Shown here piece after piece: positions 54,570-64,000 of a DNA stretch of 64,000 nucleotides. The DNA is taken from the NCBI GenBank assembly GCA_029990175.1, contig JARKIP010000005.1, positions 54,983,001 through 55,047,000 on the forward strand, written 5' to 3'. The notes under the pieces are model-generated. The model was not told where the DNA came from, searched no databases, and was given only the letters and a program-made list of their open reading frames with translations. The DNA is from Petunia secreta. Lineage: Eukaryota; Streptophyta; Magnoliopsida; Solanales; Solanaceae. The stretch's first letter is position 1, and every line of letters starts with the position of its first letter. Both the position numbers and the translations under genes were made by a program.

Positions 54570-57500
54570 ATGGTTGGAGTACACAAGAAGCTGCAAGATC
54601 AAGTTACAGCCCATGAGACTGCCATTAAGGGAATAGAGACACAGTTTAGACAACTAGCCATTGCTCTGAACAATAGACCTCAGGGTACCTTGCCAGGAGA
54701 CACAAAGGTAAATCCAAAGGACGCAAATCCTAACCAAGTGATGGCAGTCAGCTTGAGGAATGGTAGAGATTTAGACAAAGAGCAAGAATTGGCTAAGGAA
54801 GAGGTGCCCAGTGTGCCAAAAGCTAACCCTGTGGATGTTCCAGCTGAAGTTGGTGACAAGGATGAAGCTGAAAAAGAGATTACACCTGACCCTGTGATTA
54901 AGCCAACTGAAAAGGTAAATGAAGAGGTAAGTGTAAAGCGTAAGACCCCACCTCCCCCTTACCCCCAAAGGCTTGTAAAACAGCAAAAAGAGAACCAGTA
55001 TAAGAAATTCATTGATATGCTTAAACAATTACATGTTAACATTCCTTTACTTGAAGCAATTAGGGATGTACCTGGCTATGCTAAAATGCTGAAAGATCTT
55101 TTCTCTAGAAAGTTTGATTTTCAGGATCTGGCTACGGTCACTCTGACTTACACTTACAGTGCTGTGGTGACTAAGCCTGTGGCACAAAAGCTGGCAGACC
55201 CAGGTAGTTTTACTATACCTTGCACGATTGGTAAGCACACTTTTGCTAGAGCCTTACTTGATTTAGGAGCTAGTATAAATTTGATGCCTCTATCTATCTA
55301 TAAAAAGCTTGGTATTGGTAGAGCTAGACCCACCTCTATGAGTCTTCAGCTAGCCGACAGGAGTGTTAAGAGACCTGCAGGGATTTTAGATGATGTTCTA
55401 GTGCAAGTAGATAAATTTGTGTTCCCTGCAGACTTTGTAATTCTTGATTGTGCAGTTGATGAGGATACCCCTATAATTTTAGGGAGGCCTTTCCTTGCTA
55501 CAGGGAAGGCTATTATAGATTGTGAGGCCGGTGAGATGAAGATGAGGTTAAATGACGAGGAGGTGACCTTTAGTGTTCAAAAATCTATGAGGAGACCTAG
55601 TGAATTTGCTAATTGTTCCATGGCTAATGTCTTAGAGGTAGACGAATTTGAGGATGATGAGTCTTACTATCCTACTGACCCACTAGAGGCTTGTATTATG
55701 AATATGCGCATCCCTGATGGCGAGGAATGGGATGAAACTATATTGGCCATAGAAGGGCGCGGGTTTTGGCATAGAGAACCACGATTTGAGTCACTTGATT
55801 TGGCTAATAGGATAGCGCCACCCGCAAAACCATCTACAGAGGAGCCCCCTCAGTTGGAGCTCAAACCATTGCCCGAGCACCTGAAATATGTTTTCCTGGG
55901 ACCTAACTCTACTTTGCCTGTTATTATCTCATCTAGTTTGTCAGGTATGCAGGTAGAAAGGTTAATGCAGGTTTTGAAGGAGTGCAAGCAGGCAATTGGA
56001 TGGACTATTGCTGACATCAAGGGAATAAGCCCAGCTTTTTGCATGCACAAGATCCTATTGGAGAAGGGTGCTAAACCTTCAATAGAGCATCAAAGAAGGC
56101 TAGTCCCGAACATGAAAGAGGTAGTCAAGAAGGAAATAATAAAGTGGCTGGATGCAGGTATTATATTTGCAATTTCTGATAGTCAATGGGTAAGTCCAGT
56201 CCAGTGTGTGCCAAAGAAAGGTGGGATGACTGTGGTTAAAAATGAGAACAATGATCTAATCCCCACTAGAACTGTAACTGGCTGGCGAATTTGTATGGAT
56301 TATAGGAAGTTGAATAAAGCTACTAGGAAAGATCACTTCCCCCTTCCCTTTATTGATCAGATGCTTGACAGATTGGCAGGGAGGTCCCATTTTTTCTTTT
56401 TAGATGGTTACTCGGGGTATAACGAAATTCACATTGCCCCTGAGGACCAAGAGAAAACTACCTTCACATGTCCCTATGGCACCTTTGCTTTTCGAAGGAT
56501 GCCCTTTGGTCTATGTAATGTGCCTGCCACCTTCCAAAGGTGTATGATGGCTATCTTTACGGACATGGTAGAGGATATTATGGAAGTATTTATGGGTGAC
56601 TTCTCTGTGGTAGGTAACTCTTTTGATGAATGTCTGACTAATCTTGAGAGAGCGTTGAAAAGGTGTATTGAAACTAATCTTGTGCTTAACTGGGAGAAGT
56701 GCCATTTTATGGTACAAGAGGGGATAGTCTTTGGGCACCAAGTGTCAAGTAGAGGGATTGAGGTTGATAAAGCCAAAGTAGAGGTAATTAAGGAGTTGCC
56801 TGAACCCACCTCGGTGAGAGCGATTCGTAGCTTTTTAGGCCATGCTGGTTTCTATAGGAGGTTTATTAAGGACTTCTCTAAAATTTCTCATCCCTTGTGT
56901 AAATTGCTTGAAAAGGATCACCCCTTTGTTTTTTCTGATGAGTGCAGGTTAGCTTTCAAGGAGCTAAAGGAGAGGTTGGTGTCAGCACCGATCATTGTAG
57001 CACCTAATTGGGAGGACCCCTTTGAGTTGATGTGTGACGCAAGTGACTATGCTGTGGGTGCCGTGCTTGGGCAAAGAAAAGATAAAATAATGCACCCAGT
57101 CTACTATGCCAGTCGCACACTGAATGGAGCACAATTGAATTACACCACTACTGAGAAGGAGATGCTAGCTGTAGTATTCGCCTTTAACAAGTTCCGTTCT
57201 TACCTACTTGGTTCGAAGGTGGTGGTGTATACAGACCATGGTGCAATCCGGTATTTGGTGGAGAAAAAGGACTCAAAGCCCCGTTTGATACGGTGGGTGT
57301 TGCTGCTACAAGAGTTTGATCTGGAGATCCGTGATCGTAAAGGTACTGAGAACCAAGTTGCAGACCATTTGTCTAGACTTGAAGGAGCTGAGAAGCGAGT
57401 TGAGGAAGGTGAGATTTGGGAAAACTTTCCCGATGAACAATTGTTGGCTACTACAGTAGAAGAAATTCCATGGTACGCTGATATTGCAAATTATCTGGTA

Positions 57501-57833
57501 AGTGAAATAATTCCTCATGATCTTGACTCGGCGAAAAAGAAAAGGTTCTTGTATGAATGTAGATCTTATTTTTGGGATGAACCTTATTTGTTTAAGATAT
57601 GTGTTGATAACATGATCCGGAGATGTGTCCCCGAGATAGAGCAATCTTCTATTTTGCAGGCATGTCATTCTTCACCTTATGGAGGACATTTTGGAGGGAC
57701 CCGGACAGCTGCTAAGGTATTGGAAGCGAGCTTCTTTTGGCCTACTTGTTCAAGGACGCTAACATTTGGGTCCGGGCTTGTGATGAGTGCCAGAGGACTG
57801 GCAATATCTCTCGTCGTCATGAGATGCCTATGA
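54570..57833 (+). CDS. Athila pol: protease, RT, RNase H, integrase start
   Basis: One open segment of 1087 codons. Protease has LLDLGASINL (Asp 55260-55262) and IILGRPFLATG. RT shows WRICMDYRKLNKATRKDHFP and FLDGYSGYNEI. The catalytic box reads FMGDF (56589-56603) with Gly where the first catalytic Asp is expected, so RT is probably inactive. RNase H has CDASDYAVGAVLG, TTTEKEMLAVVFA and YTDHGAIRYL and looks complete. The integrase His/Cys finger begins (HSSPYGGHFG) but the frame shifts near 57752, and the last 27 residues are out of frame. Confidence 0.85.
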   Translation: MVGVHKKLQDQVTAHETAIKGIETQFRQLAIALNNRPQGTLPGDTKVNPKDANPNQVMAVSLRNGRDLDKEQELAKEEVPSVPKANPVDVPAEVGDKDEAEKEITPDPVIKPTEKVNEEVSVKRKTPPPPYPQRLVKQQKENQYKKFIDMLKQLHVNIPLLEAIRDVPGYAKMLKDLFSRKFDFQDLATVTLTYTYSAVVTKPVAQKLADPGSFTIPCTIGKHTFARALLDLGASINLMPLSIYKKLGIGRARPTSMSLQLADRSVKRPAGILDDVLVQVDKFVFPADFVILDCAVDEDTPIILGRPFLATGKAIIDCEAGEMKMRLNDEEVTFSVQKSMRRPSEFANCSMANVLEVDEFEDDESYYPTDPLEACIMNMRIPDGEEWDETILAIEGRGFWHREPRFESLDLANRIAPPAKPSTEEPPQLELKPLPEHLKYVFLGPNSTLPVIISSSLSGMQVERLMQVLKECKQAIGWTIADIKGISPAFCMHKILLEKGAKPSIEHQRRLVPNMKEVVKKEIIKWLDAGIIFAISDSQWVSPVQCVPKKGGMTVVKNENNDLIPTRTVTGWRICMDYRKLNKATRKDHFPLPFIDQMLDRLAGRSHFFFLDGYSGYNEIHIAPEDQEKTTFTCPYGTFAFRRMPFGLCNVPATFQRCMMAIFTDMVEDIMEVFMGDFSVVGNSFDECLTNLERALKRCIETNLVLNWEKCHFMVQEGIVFGHQVSSRGIEVDKAKVEVIKELPEPTSVRAIRSFLGHAGFYRRFIKDFSKISHPLCKLLEKDHPFVFSDECRLAFKELKERLVSAPIIVAPNWEDPFELMCDASDYAVGAVLGQRKDKIMHPVYYASRTLNGAQLNYTTTEKEMLAVVFAFNKFRSYLLGSKVVVYTDHGAIRYLVEKKDSKPRLIRWVLLLQEFDLEIRDRKGTENQVADHLSRLEGAEKRVEEGEIWENFPDEQLLATTVEEIPWYADIANYLVSEIIPHDLDSAKKKRFLYECRSYFWDEPYLFKICVDNMIRRCVPEIEQSSILQACHSSPYGGHFGGTRTAAKVLEASFFWPTCSRTLTFGSGLVMSARGLAISLVVMRCL

Positions 57834-58754
57834 AACCAATCTTGGAGGTTGAGGTATTTGACGTGTAGGGGATAGATTTCATGGGTCCATTTGTTAGCTC
57901 CTATGGGAACAAGTACATACTGGTAGCAGTAGACTACGTCTCCAAGTGGGTCGAGGCTGTTGCTCTCCCCACTAATGATGCTATGGGAGTTACTCAGTTC
58001 CTTAAAAGGAACATCTTCTCTAGATTTGGTACTCCTCGGGCTATCATTAGTGATGGAGGAAGTCATTTTTGCAACCAAGTGTTCAAGAGGTTACTGGAAA
58101 AGTATGGTGTTCATCATAAAGTTTACCACACCCTACCACCCGCAGACCAGCGGGCAAGTTGAGGTCTCAGATAGGGAGATTAAAAGTGTGCTTTAAAAGA
58201 CTGTAAATGCTACCAGAACTGATTGGGCAAGGAAGCTGGATGACGCCTTATGGGCTTATAGGACTGCTTATAAGACACCTATAGGGATGACTCCCTACAA
58301 GATGGTGTTCAGGAAGGCATGTCACTTGCCTGTAGAGTTAGAGCATAGAGCTTTGTGGGCTCTTAGGAGGGTAAATTTGAATTATGACTCTGCAGCTTCT
58401 GGCAGGATCAACAAGCTGCATGAACTTGAGGAGAGACGCTTTAACGCTTATGAGAGTGCGAGCCTGTACAAAGAGAGGATGAAAAACTTGCATGACAAGA
58501 GGATAATAGATAGGAGCTTTGAACCGGGTGAACAGGTATTGCTTTATAATTCTAGACTTCGTTTGTTCCCTGGTAAGCTTAAGTCGAGGTGGTCTGGACC
58601 ATTTAAGGTTGTGCAAGTGGCACCTCATGGAGCTGTGGAAGTAGAGACCGAGGATGGTTCAAGACGATTTAAGGTAAATGGCCAAAGGTTGAAAAGGTAC
58701 TATGGAATGGAAGAAGAGGTCAAGGTGATCTCTGTCTGGTATTTTTACGAGTGA
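57752..58754 (+). pseudogene. Athila integrase, broken
   Basis: After the frameshift the translation recovers CDECQRTGN, then a TAG at 57866-57868 just before GIDFMGP. SKWVEAVALPTND and ISDGGSHFCN give the second Asp. Another frame change near 58140 leads to SGQVEVSDREIK, which holds the Glu, with a TAA near 58194. The C-terminal part 58287-58754 (TPYKMVFRKACHLPVELEH, GPFKVV) is open to the stop at 58752-58754. All D, D, E positions are recognisable, but the gene has two frameshifts and two stops. Confidence 0.8.
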
Positions 58755-59151
58755 TTGAAGCTTGCATAATGTCGTGCCACGACTTTAAATAAGGCGCTGT
58801 TTGGGAGGCAACCCAAAATTTTACCGCTTTCTATTTAGTTTTAATTTAAAGTTAAAAATAAAAATAAAAAAAATAATAAATACGAAAAAAAATGAGTTAG
58901 ATTTTAGCACATTTAATGTATTAATATTTGTTTTTGGAGGTGTTTTGCAGGTTGGAAGATAATTTGAAGAATAAGGAATTGATGGTTTTTCAGGAGCAAT
59001 GAAGAAAAAAAAAAACTCATGGCCCAGGCATAGCCTTACGATGGTATGGCCATGAGGAGTAAACATTTCAGTTGAGAAAAAGGCAAGGAAATTTCTTTTA
59101 CAGCGTTGCAAGCCTAAAAAACGATGGGTATAGCGATGGGTTTAGGTACAA
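58755..59151 (+). other. Athila spacer between pol and env-like ORF
   Basis: Non-coding. It includes 'catggcccaggcatagcctt' at about 59022, echoing the LTR's GC-rich words, and A-rich stretches. Confidence 0.6.
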
Positions 59152-60494
59152 ATGGCAAAGACTACGCAGACAACCAAAGCAGGACAAAAATCCATTGCAC
59201 CTCCTGCTAAACGTGCAGCCCCGTCTAGTAGCAAAAAGAAAGGGAAGCAACCTGTTCACCTGAGGTCGAGCCAGAGCTACCTCTTGCTAAGATCCCCTGC
59301 CATGAACTAGAACTTCTTGATGAAGAAGCAAGGGCTTGGTACAAAAAGTTTCGTCCTAAGCCTTACATTCCAGAAAAAGCAATTAAAGTTGACGCTTGCC
59401 AAGCCAAACACCCTGAAATCTTGGAAGCTATACAGGCTAGGAAGTGGGACAAGTTGTTAAAAGCAACCGGGAAGGCCAACATGACCATGATTCAAGAATT
59501 GTATGCAAATTAGAACCCGGCAACTAAAGGTCACCTAGTCTGGATTCGGGGTGTGATTGTTGACATATCCCCTGCTGCTTTGTGTGACTATCTGGGGGTC
59601 GACAACCATCCCAAGGAGCCGTTTGAGACGTTTGTGCTACGGCCTAACTATGAGGACGTTCGCATGGAACTATGTGGAGGAAATAAGCTAGCTAAGTGGA
59701 AAGCGTCTACTCTGAGGAGGCATAACTGGTTACCTAAACGATTCTTCGTGAAGACCGCAAAGGTTTGGCATCTCTTTCTCACTATAAGGTTGATGCCTTG
59801 CACTCACTTGTTTGATGTGACCCGAGAGCGGGTATGTCTTCTATATTATCTGATGAAAGGTGAACCTATTAATGTTGGTGAGATTATGATTGGGGAAATG
59901 CAAAGAACCCGTCTCAAGACTCATAAGAGGTTTTTCTTTGCGAACACATTGACCAAATATCTGTATGCTAAAGGTGTGCCAGAGTATGATGGGGATCACA
60001 TGGAGAGAGCTTCTTTTACTAAATTTGACATCACTAATGTCAAGATCCAGGAGGATGCGAAGACCTTTAAGGTGCCTACTGCTGATAAGGATGCGCTGAT
60101 GGTTCGCCTGCTAGCTCGTACCCATATGATGCAAGAGAAGTGTTGCAAGGCCTTGAACATAGATGTCAAGGATTGTTTTGAGAAGTACCCGATGTCAGGG
60201 CTGGAAAAGGTGCTTTTGGGGCATGAGTCTGGTAGTGAGGTGCACCCTTCTGACGATGAGAACACTGATGCTGAGCCTCCACAGACATTGGACCTTGCTG
60301 ATGATTCAGAGGATGACTCTGACTTTCTGCCAGAGGAGCAGCCCGATCCCTCAGAGCCTGGTCAGGACGATCTATCTGACTTTACTATGAATGATGATGA
60401 TGTTGGAGCAGATGCAGAGGATGATTCTGACAGAGACGCTGACATGGATGACACCGACACTACTGATGGTGTCGATGATGAGCTGGAGGCTTGA
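59152..60494 (+). pseudogene. Athila env-like / plant transposon-protein ORF, broken
   Basis: ATG 59152 begins a Lys/Ser-rich N-terminus (MAKTTQTTKAGQKS). The frame shifts near 59250, an in-frame TAG lies at 59511-59513, and the frame is then open to the TGA at 60492-60494. The conserved body has a HLVWIRGVIVDISPAALCDYLGV segment, LPKRFFVKTAKVWHLFL, and RVCLLYYLMKGEPINVGEIM. The C-terminus (about 60215-60490) is extremely acidic, mostly Asp and Glu. Athila elements carry such an ORF here. No transmembrane helix is evident, so envelope function is doubtful. It resembles the SIRE ORF at 15514-16365. Confidence 0.7.
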
Positions 60495-60563
60495 CAGGGA
60501 GTTTTCTCACCCCCTTGTTTTTATATTTCTTTTTCTTGAGCATTGAGGACAATGCACAGTCTT

Positions 60564-60578
60564 GAGTGTGGGGTGGGA
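60564..60578 (+). promoter_or_regulatory. Internal PPT-like tract, Athila
   Basis: GAGTGTGGGGTGGGA, nearly the same as the tract abutting the 3' LTR, and also preceded by a 'gaggac..gca' phrase. Confidence 0.55.
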
Positions 60579-60856
60579 GTATATTTTTGGATGATTGTAT
60601 ATATATGCTACTGATTTAGTTTGTTTGTTTGCTTTTAGTCACTTGACTACTTTTTATTTGTTTCATGCTTTCCATTTTTGAGGTCTGTAATATCCCGAAT
60701 ATTAATGGCCTGTAATAGATTAGTATTTTTAATATTCAGCAGTTCATTATAGCTTAGTTAATTTCTAGTATATCAATAATCTCTTTGGGTTTTCTTAGCC
60801 ATGGTTCTTTCCCATTGAGTTATTTTTGCTGAACCAGGCATTGTGTATGTTAGATT

Positions 60857-60857
60857 A

Positions 60858-60895
<38 letters not shown>

Positions 60896-60920
60896 TAATA
60901 ATAATAATAATAATAATAAA
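60857..60920. repeat. (AAT)n microsatellite
   Basis: About twenty AAT units with one interruption (AAC). The poly-Leu frame on the minus strand here is an artefact of this repeat. Confidence 0.95.
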
Positions 60921-62180
60921 AAAGAGAAAAGAAAGAGTTCAGAAGGAGGAAAAAGGGAAAGGAGGCAGAAAAAGAGAGAAGGGAGAGCTTTGAAAGACAA
61001 CCTTTAGCTAGAACCACCTACATATTTTTGAACTTCCTTTTTAAGTTCATAATTAGGTATTGCAAGGTGAAATTGAAACGATCCTTGAATTCCATGTACA
61101 GTGTGTGGTGAGCTTACTTCTTTTTCTACTTCTCATTGTTTCATGTTAAGTCTAGAACTTGCCCTGCTTGTTGTTTGAGGCGAAATCCTAGGTAGTCTTG
61201 ATCTTAAAAATGAAAGTAGGCCTTCTTTGGCCCGCCAGTTCCCAAATTAGCCTACCTAATGAATATATTCTGTTGAGTCATCAATTTGAGCCGATTGACC
61301 TTTTTTTTGGCAACTTGAAATACAAGCCTTACCTATTTTTCTATTTACCTCTGTTGTTACCCATCTTCCCCTTAACTACTTTAGGTTGTGTGTTTCGAAA
61401 GATTGTTGGGCTATTAATAAGAGTTGTTGTATATCTGGGAGGAAAGTTGCTAAAGAATGAAGGAATGAAATACTTGATATTCTCTTCGTAAAAAAAAAAT
61501 GAAATGAAGGATGGGGGCAATGTTCCTATGCTCGGATAAGGGTGATAAAAGCCTCGAGTATGAACACGCCAAAGGCACCCTAGTGAGGATGATGTACCAC
61601 ATTGAACTCCTAGGGCCCCAATCATTCAAGTGTTGTGAAAATCAAAAACAAAGAAAAAAAAAAAAAAGAAGAGGATGAGTTGATGAATAATTGAGGAGAA
61701 AAGGGAAAATCAGTAGTAAGTGATGTTTAAAGTGTTGAGGGGAAGAATTAGTCACTATATACCCAAAAGTGTACCACACCTTACCCCAAGCCAACATTAC
61801 AAGCTATTGAAAAGCCCTACTTGACTTTTGATTGAGAATCCTACATTAGTGGATAACGACAAAATGGGCAAGCCTATGGTACTTTTCTATGAGACATGAG
61901 AAGATTCTTTGTGAGTGTGAGAGTGATATTTGATATGCCACAGAGTTTCTTGAAATCATATATTGTGTGTTTGGTGGCATCTTCTTGTTGTGAGGTACAT
62001 TGGAATTTAAGTGGTCTATAGGTTTCTACTTTCAATACTTGATTATGACCAAAAGAAAGGGTGTTTGAATTTCATGGGTGAGTCCGGTTAAGTTGTCGGT
62101 CATGAGTTTTTATCTGATCTGGATGTCTTGCCTGCTTTCTATGTATTCTTCTTCTTTGCTCGAGGACTAGCAAACTCTTA

Positions 62181-62192
62181 AGTGTGGGGTGG
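62181..62192 (+). promoter_or_regulatory. Polypurine tract at Athila LTR 2
   Basis: AGTGTGGGGTGG immediately before the LTR start at 62193. Confidence 0.8.
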
Positions 62193-63488
62193 TGATATTT
62201 GGCCACAAAACGTGTATTTTAGTATTAGATTCTTCACATTTTGGGTGTCTTGGTGGACGGTTTATCATTAATATTAGTGTTTTGTGCTTATATTGGATGT
62301 TTGAATGTGTAGGAATCAAGTGGTATGAAAAAGTGTTAAAGTTTGATGATTTGGAGCAAAAAAAAAATGAAGTTAATTTACAGCGTTGTAAGGTGCCAAG
62401 GCCGTGGATTAGCCATGATAGGAATTTGAAGACGAAACGTCACGGCCCAGCCATCGTAAAGCCATGATTCAGCCATGAAGTTGAAAGCAGAATTTCGCAA
62501 GTGCATGGCCCAGGCATCGTAAGGCCATGATCCAGCCGTGAGGCAAATTTTCTGGCGAAAAGTGGCAAGGGGCAAACTTGTCCACAAGTTTGACACGAGA
62601 TTTAAAAGGTATTCTAACCTATTTTCATGAGGATACACATTGGAGAAGAGGCAAAAAGGAGGCTAGAGCTTTGGGAGACTTGAAGAACACGAGTTTTTCT
62701 AAATTCTTCCCTACTTTTTGTAATTTATTCATTCATGAATTATTTTGATATGACTATCATGAACATGAGTGGCTAATTCACCCATTCTAGGGTTGATTGA
62801 ACCACTCCAATACTTATGTGCTATGAATATTGGTTTTGATAAATGAAACTTGATTATTCTTCCTATCTAAGTGTTGATGTTTTGATTGCTATTAATTGGA
62901 AGAGCTCCCAATTGATTGTTCCCATTATACTTGTGTGTCTAGGGATAGATTCATAGGTTTGGGTTCAACACTTAGCAATATTTCAACCTAAAATTAAGGT
63001 ATTACTAAGGTTGTCAATAAGGTTATTTGTGACCATTGATCCTGATTGTGAACTAAACTTGTAGTCCTAGTTATCTTCATTAAATTAATTGAAAAATTAG
63101 TTAGTGAAAGTTACAGTTATTACACGGAAGTGAATAGTTGTGAAATTGGAGCAAGTGTTCAATAGAAAGAACCAAGTTGAATTCGTTAAATCATTATTCT
63201 AATACATAGGTAGGAGTTGGGTAGATCAATCCCAGGCTTTACATTCTTGAATCAATTTTATTCTCTATTAATTGTTGTTTACTATATTATTAATTTTTAT
63301 TACTTAGTTGTTACTACACAATCAATCTTAAATCAAACACCTTAGAAGTTAGTTGATAGGTAAATTAGTTAGAACAACAACTAGATTTCGAGTGTTCCCT
63401 GTGGGATTCGACCTCGGGACTTTAAGTACCAAGCTATATTTGCTGCGACCGCTTAGCCCCTTTTATAGGGCGTAGTTGGGCGTGATCA
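62193..63488 (+). repeat. Athila LTR 2 (1296 bp), shared by two internal regions
   Basis: Matches LTR 1 from end to end with about a dozen substitutions and small indels (for example a longer A run at about 62358). It serves as 3' LTR for the left internal region and as 5' LTR for the next. Confidence 0.9.
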
Positions 63489-63493
63489 AATTT

Positions 63494-63511
63494 TGGCGCC
63501 GTTGCCGGGGA
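63494..63511 (+). promoter_or_regulatory. Athila primer-binding site, second
   Basis: TGGCGCCGTTGCCGGGGA five bases after LTR 2. Confidence 0.9.
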
Positions 63512-63614
63512 ACACGGTGTTATTTTAGTTATTAAAATAACTAGTTTTATTTCTCAATTGACTTCACTTTTGTCATCTTGAGTTAACTCTTTGGAATTTG
63601 TGTGTTTCAGGTGT

Positions 63615-64000
63615 ATGCGTAAAACAAGATCTCAGTCTGCAGAGTTGAAACCGTTTGACCCAGAGATTGAGAGGACATTCCACGCCTTAAAAAGGGCGAA
63701 TACTGTTGGCAATACACTTCGGAAATCAGAAACCAAAGATATTGAGATGGCTGAAGATTTGGCACTTAATGCTTTTGCTCAGCCTGTGGCTGGAAACTTG
63801 GCTTCTGCTATTCGGCTTCCGGAATTTGAAGCTGAAAGTTTTTACATCACCCAAACTATGGTCAGTTTGTTGTCCAATGCTGGACTTTTTGCGGGTAAAT
63901 TGACTGATGATCCTCAAAAGCATTTGAAAATGTTCATGAGGGTGTGTGAAACTCAGAAGCATGCTCGAGTTCCGGCTGAGGTCGTGCGATTGATGTTATT
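63615..64000 (+). CDS. Athila gag, second copy (partial at window end)
   Basis: ATG 63615 opens the same MRKTRSQSAE frame as at 53385 and stays open to the window edge. It differs at a few bases, such as TTCGGAAATC against TTTGGAAATC. It covers only the N-terminal third of gag; whether it carries the TAG seen in the first copy cannot be told. Confidence 0.85.
   Translation, partial: MRKTRSQSAELKPFDPEIERTFHALKRANTVGNTLRKSETKDIEMAEDLALNAFAQPVAGNLASAIRLPEFEAESFYITQTMVSLLSNAGLFAGKLTDDPQKHLKMFMRVCETQKHARVPAEVVRLML

Larger units (their letters stand above)
60495..62180 (+). other. Athila 3' untranslated internal region
   Basis: Long non-coding part with a purine tract copy at 60564-60578, an AAT microsatellite, pyrimidine-rich pieces and no credible ORF. 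Confidence 0.7.
51965..64000 (+). mobile_element. Ty3/gypsy Athila array: LTR-internal-LTR-internal (partial)
   Basis: The first LTR (51965-53258) is followed by a tRNA-Asp-type primer site, gag, protease, RT, RNase H, integrase and an env-like ORF. A purine tract and a second LTR (62193-63488) come next. This LTR is again followed by a primer site and gag with near-identical sequence. Two elements therefore share one LTR. The left flank TGTTG (51960-51964) is the expected target sequence; its partner is beyond the window. The two LTRs differ at roughly a dozen positions by eye, so the element is young compared with the SIRE. Confidence 0.9.

Noticed and set aside
60773..61000. Poly-Leu membrane-like protein on the minus strand
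   Set aside because: The Leu run is the AAT microsatellite read on the other strand.

Overview
The window is repeat-dominated plant nuclear DNA, most likely from a Solanaceae genome. Every long reading frame but one locus belongs to a retrotransposon. The family suggestion rests on a SINE 3' tail that resembles tobacco TS-type SINEs, and on SIRE, Tat and Athila retroelements with solanaceous-looking LTRs. The species cannot be named from sequence alone. No bacterial features, rRNA, tRNA or CRISPR array was seen.

Layout from the left. 1-3116 is AT-rich, with a possible WD40 gene scrap. 3117-4341 is a minus-strand solo LTR. 5107-6486 is a Mutator-like element with a perfect 9-bp target duplication, carrying a minisatellite and a G-run block. 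6989-17679 is a decayed Ty1/copia element of the SIRE (Maximus) type with both LTRs, a perfect 5-bp target duplication and an env-like 3' region; a solo LTR (10328-11049) with its own 5-bp duplication sits inside it.

18438-38006 is a tandem segmental duplication (unit 1 18438-27355, unit 2 27356-38006). Each unit holds the same copia element (about 5.2 kb, LTRs of 436-474 bp with a heat-shock-element-like promoter). Each also holds a minus-strand, five-exon gene resembling the mitochondrial dicarboxylate/tricarboxylate carrier DTC. Unit 1 has a nonsense codon in exon 1 and little native upstream sequence; unit 2 is open but lacks the carrier signature motifs. Unit 2 later received a Stowaway MITE and a hAT MITE, for which unit 1 still shows the empty sites.

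38007-42160 holds AT-rich DNA, a minus-strand Ty3/gypsy gag-protease relic and a Stowaway MITE interrupted by a SINE. 42378-51964 is the 3' part of a minus-strand Ty3/gypsy Tat element: 3' LTR, PPT, three tandem-repeat arrays, integrase, dual RNase H, RT, protease and the end of gag. It is cut at 51964/51965 by a plus-strand Athila array: LTR (51965-53258), complete internal region with gag-pol and an env-like ORF, a shared LTR (62193-63488), then a second internal region that runs off the end.

The elements do not form a pathway. They record nested insertion, duplication and decay. The points most worth a second look are the duplicated DTC-like gene, the HSE-like LTR promoter, the shared-LTR Athila array, and the resemblance between the env-like ORFs of the SIRE and Athila elements. 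Breaks in retroelement ORFs are described but not repaired.
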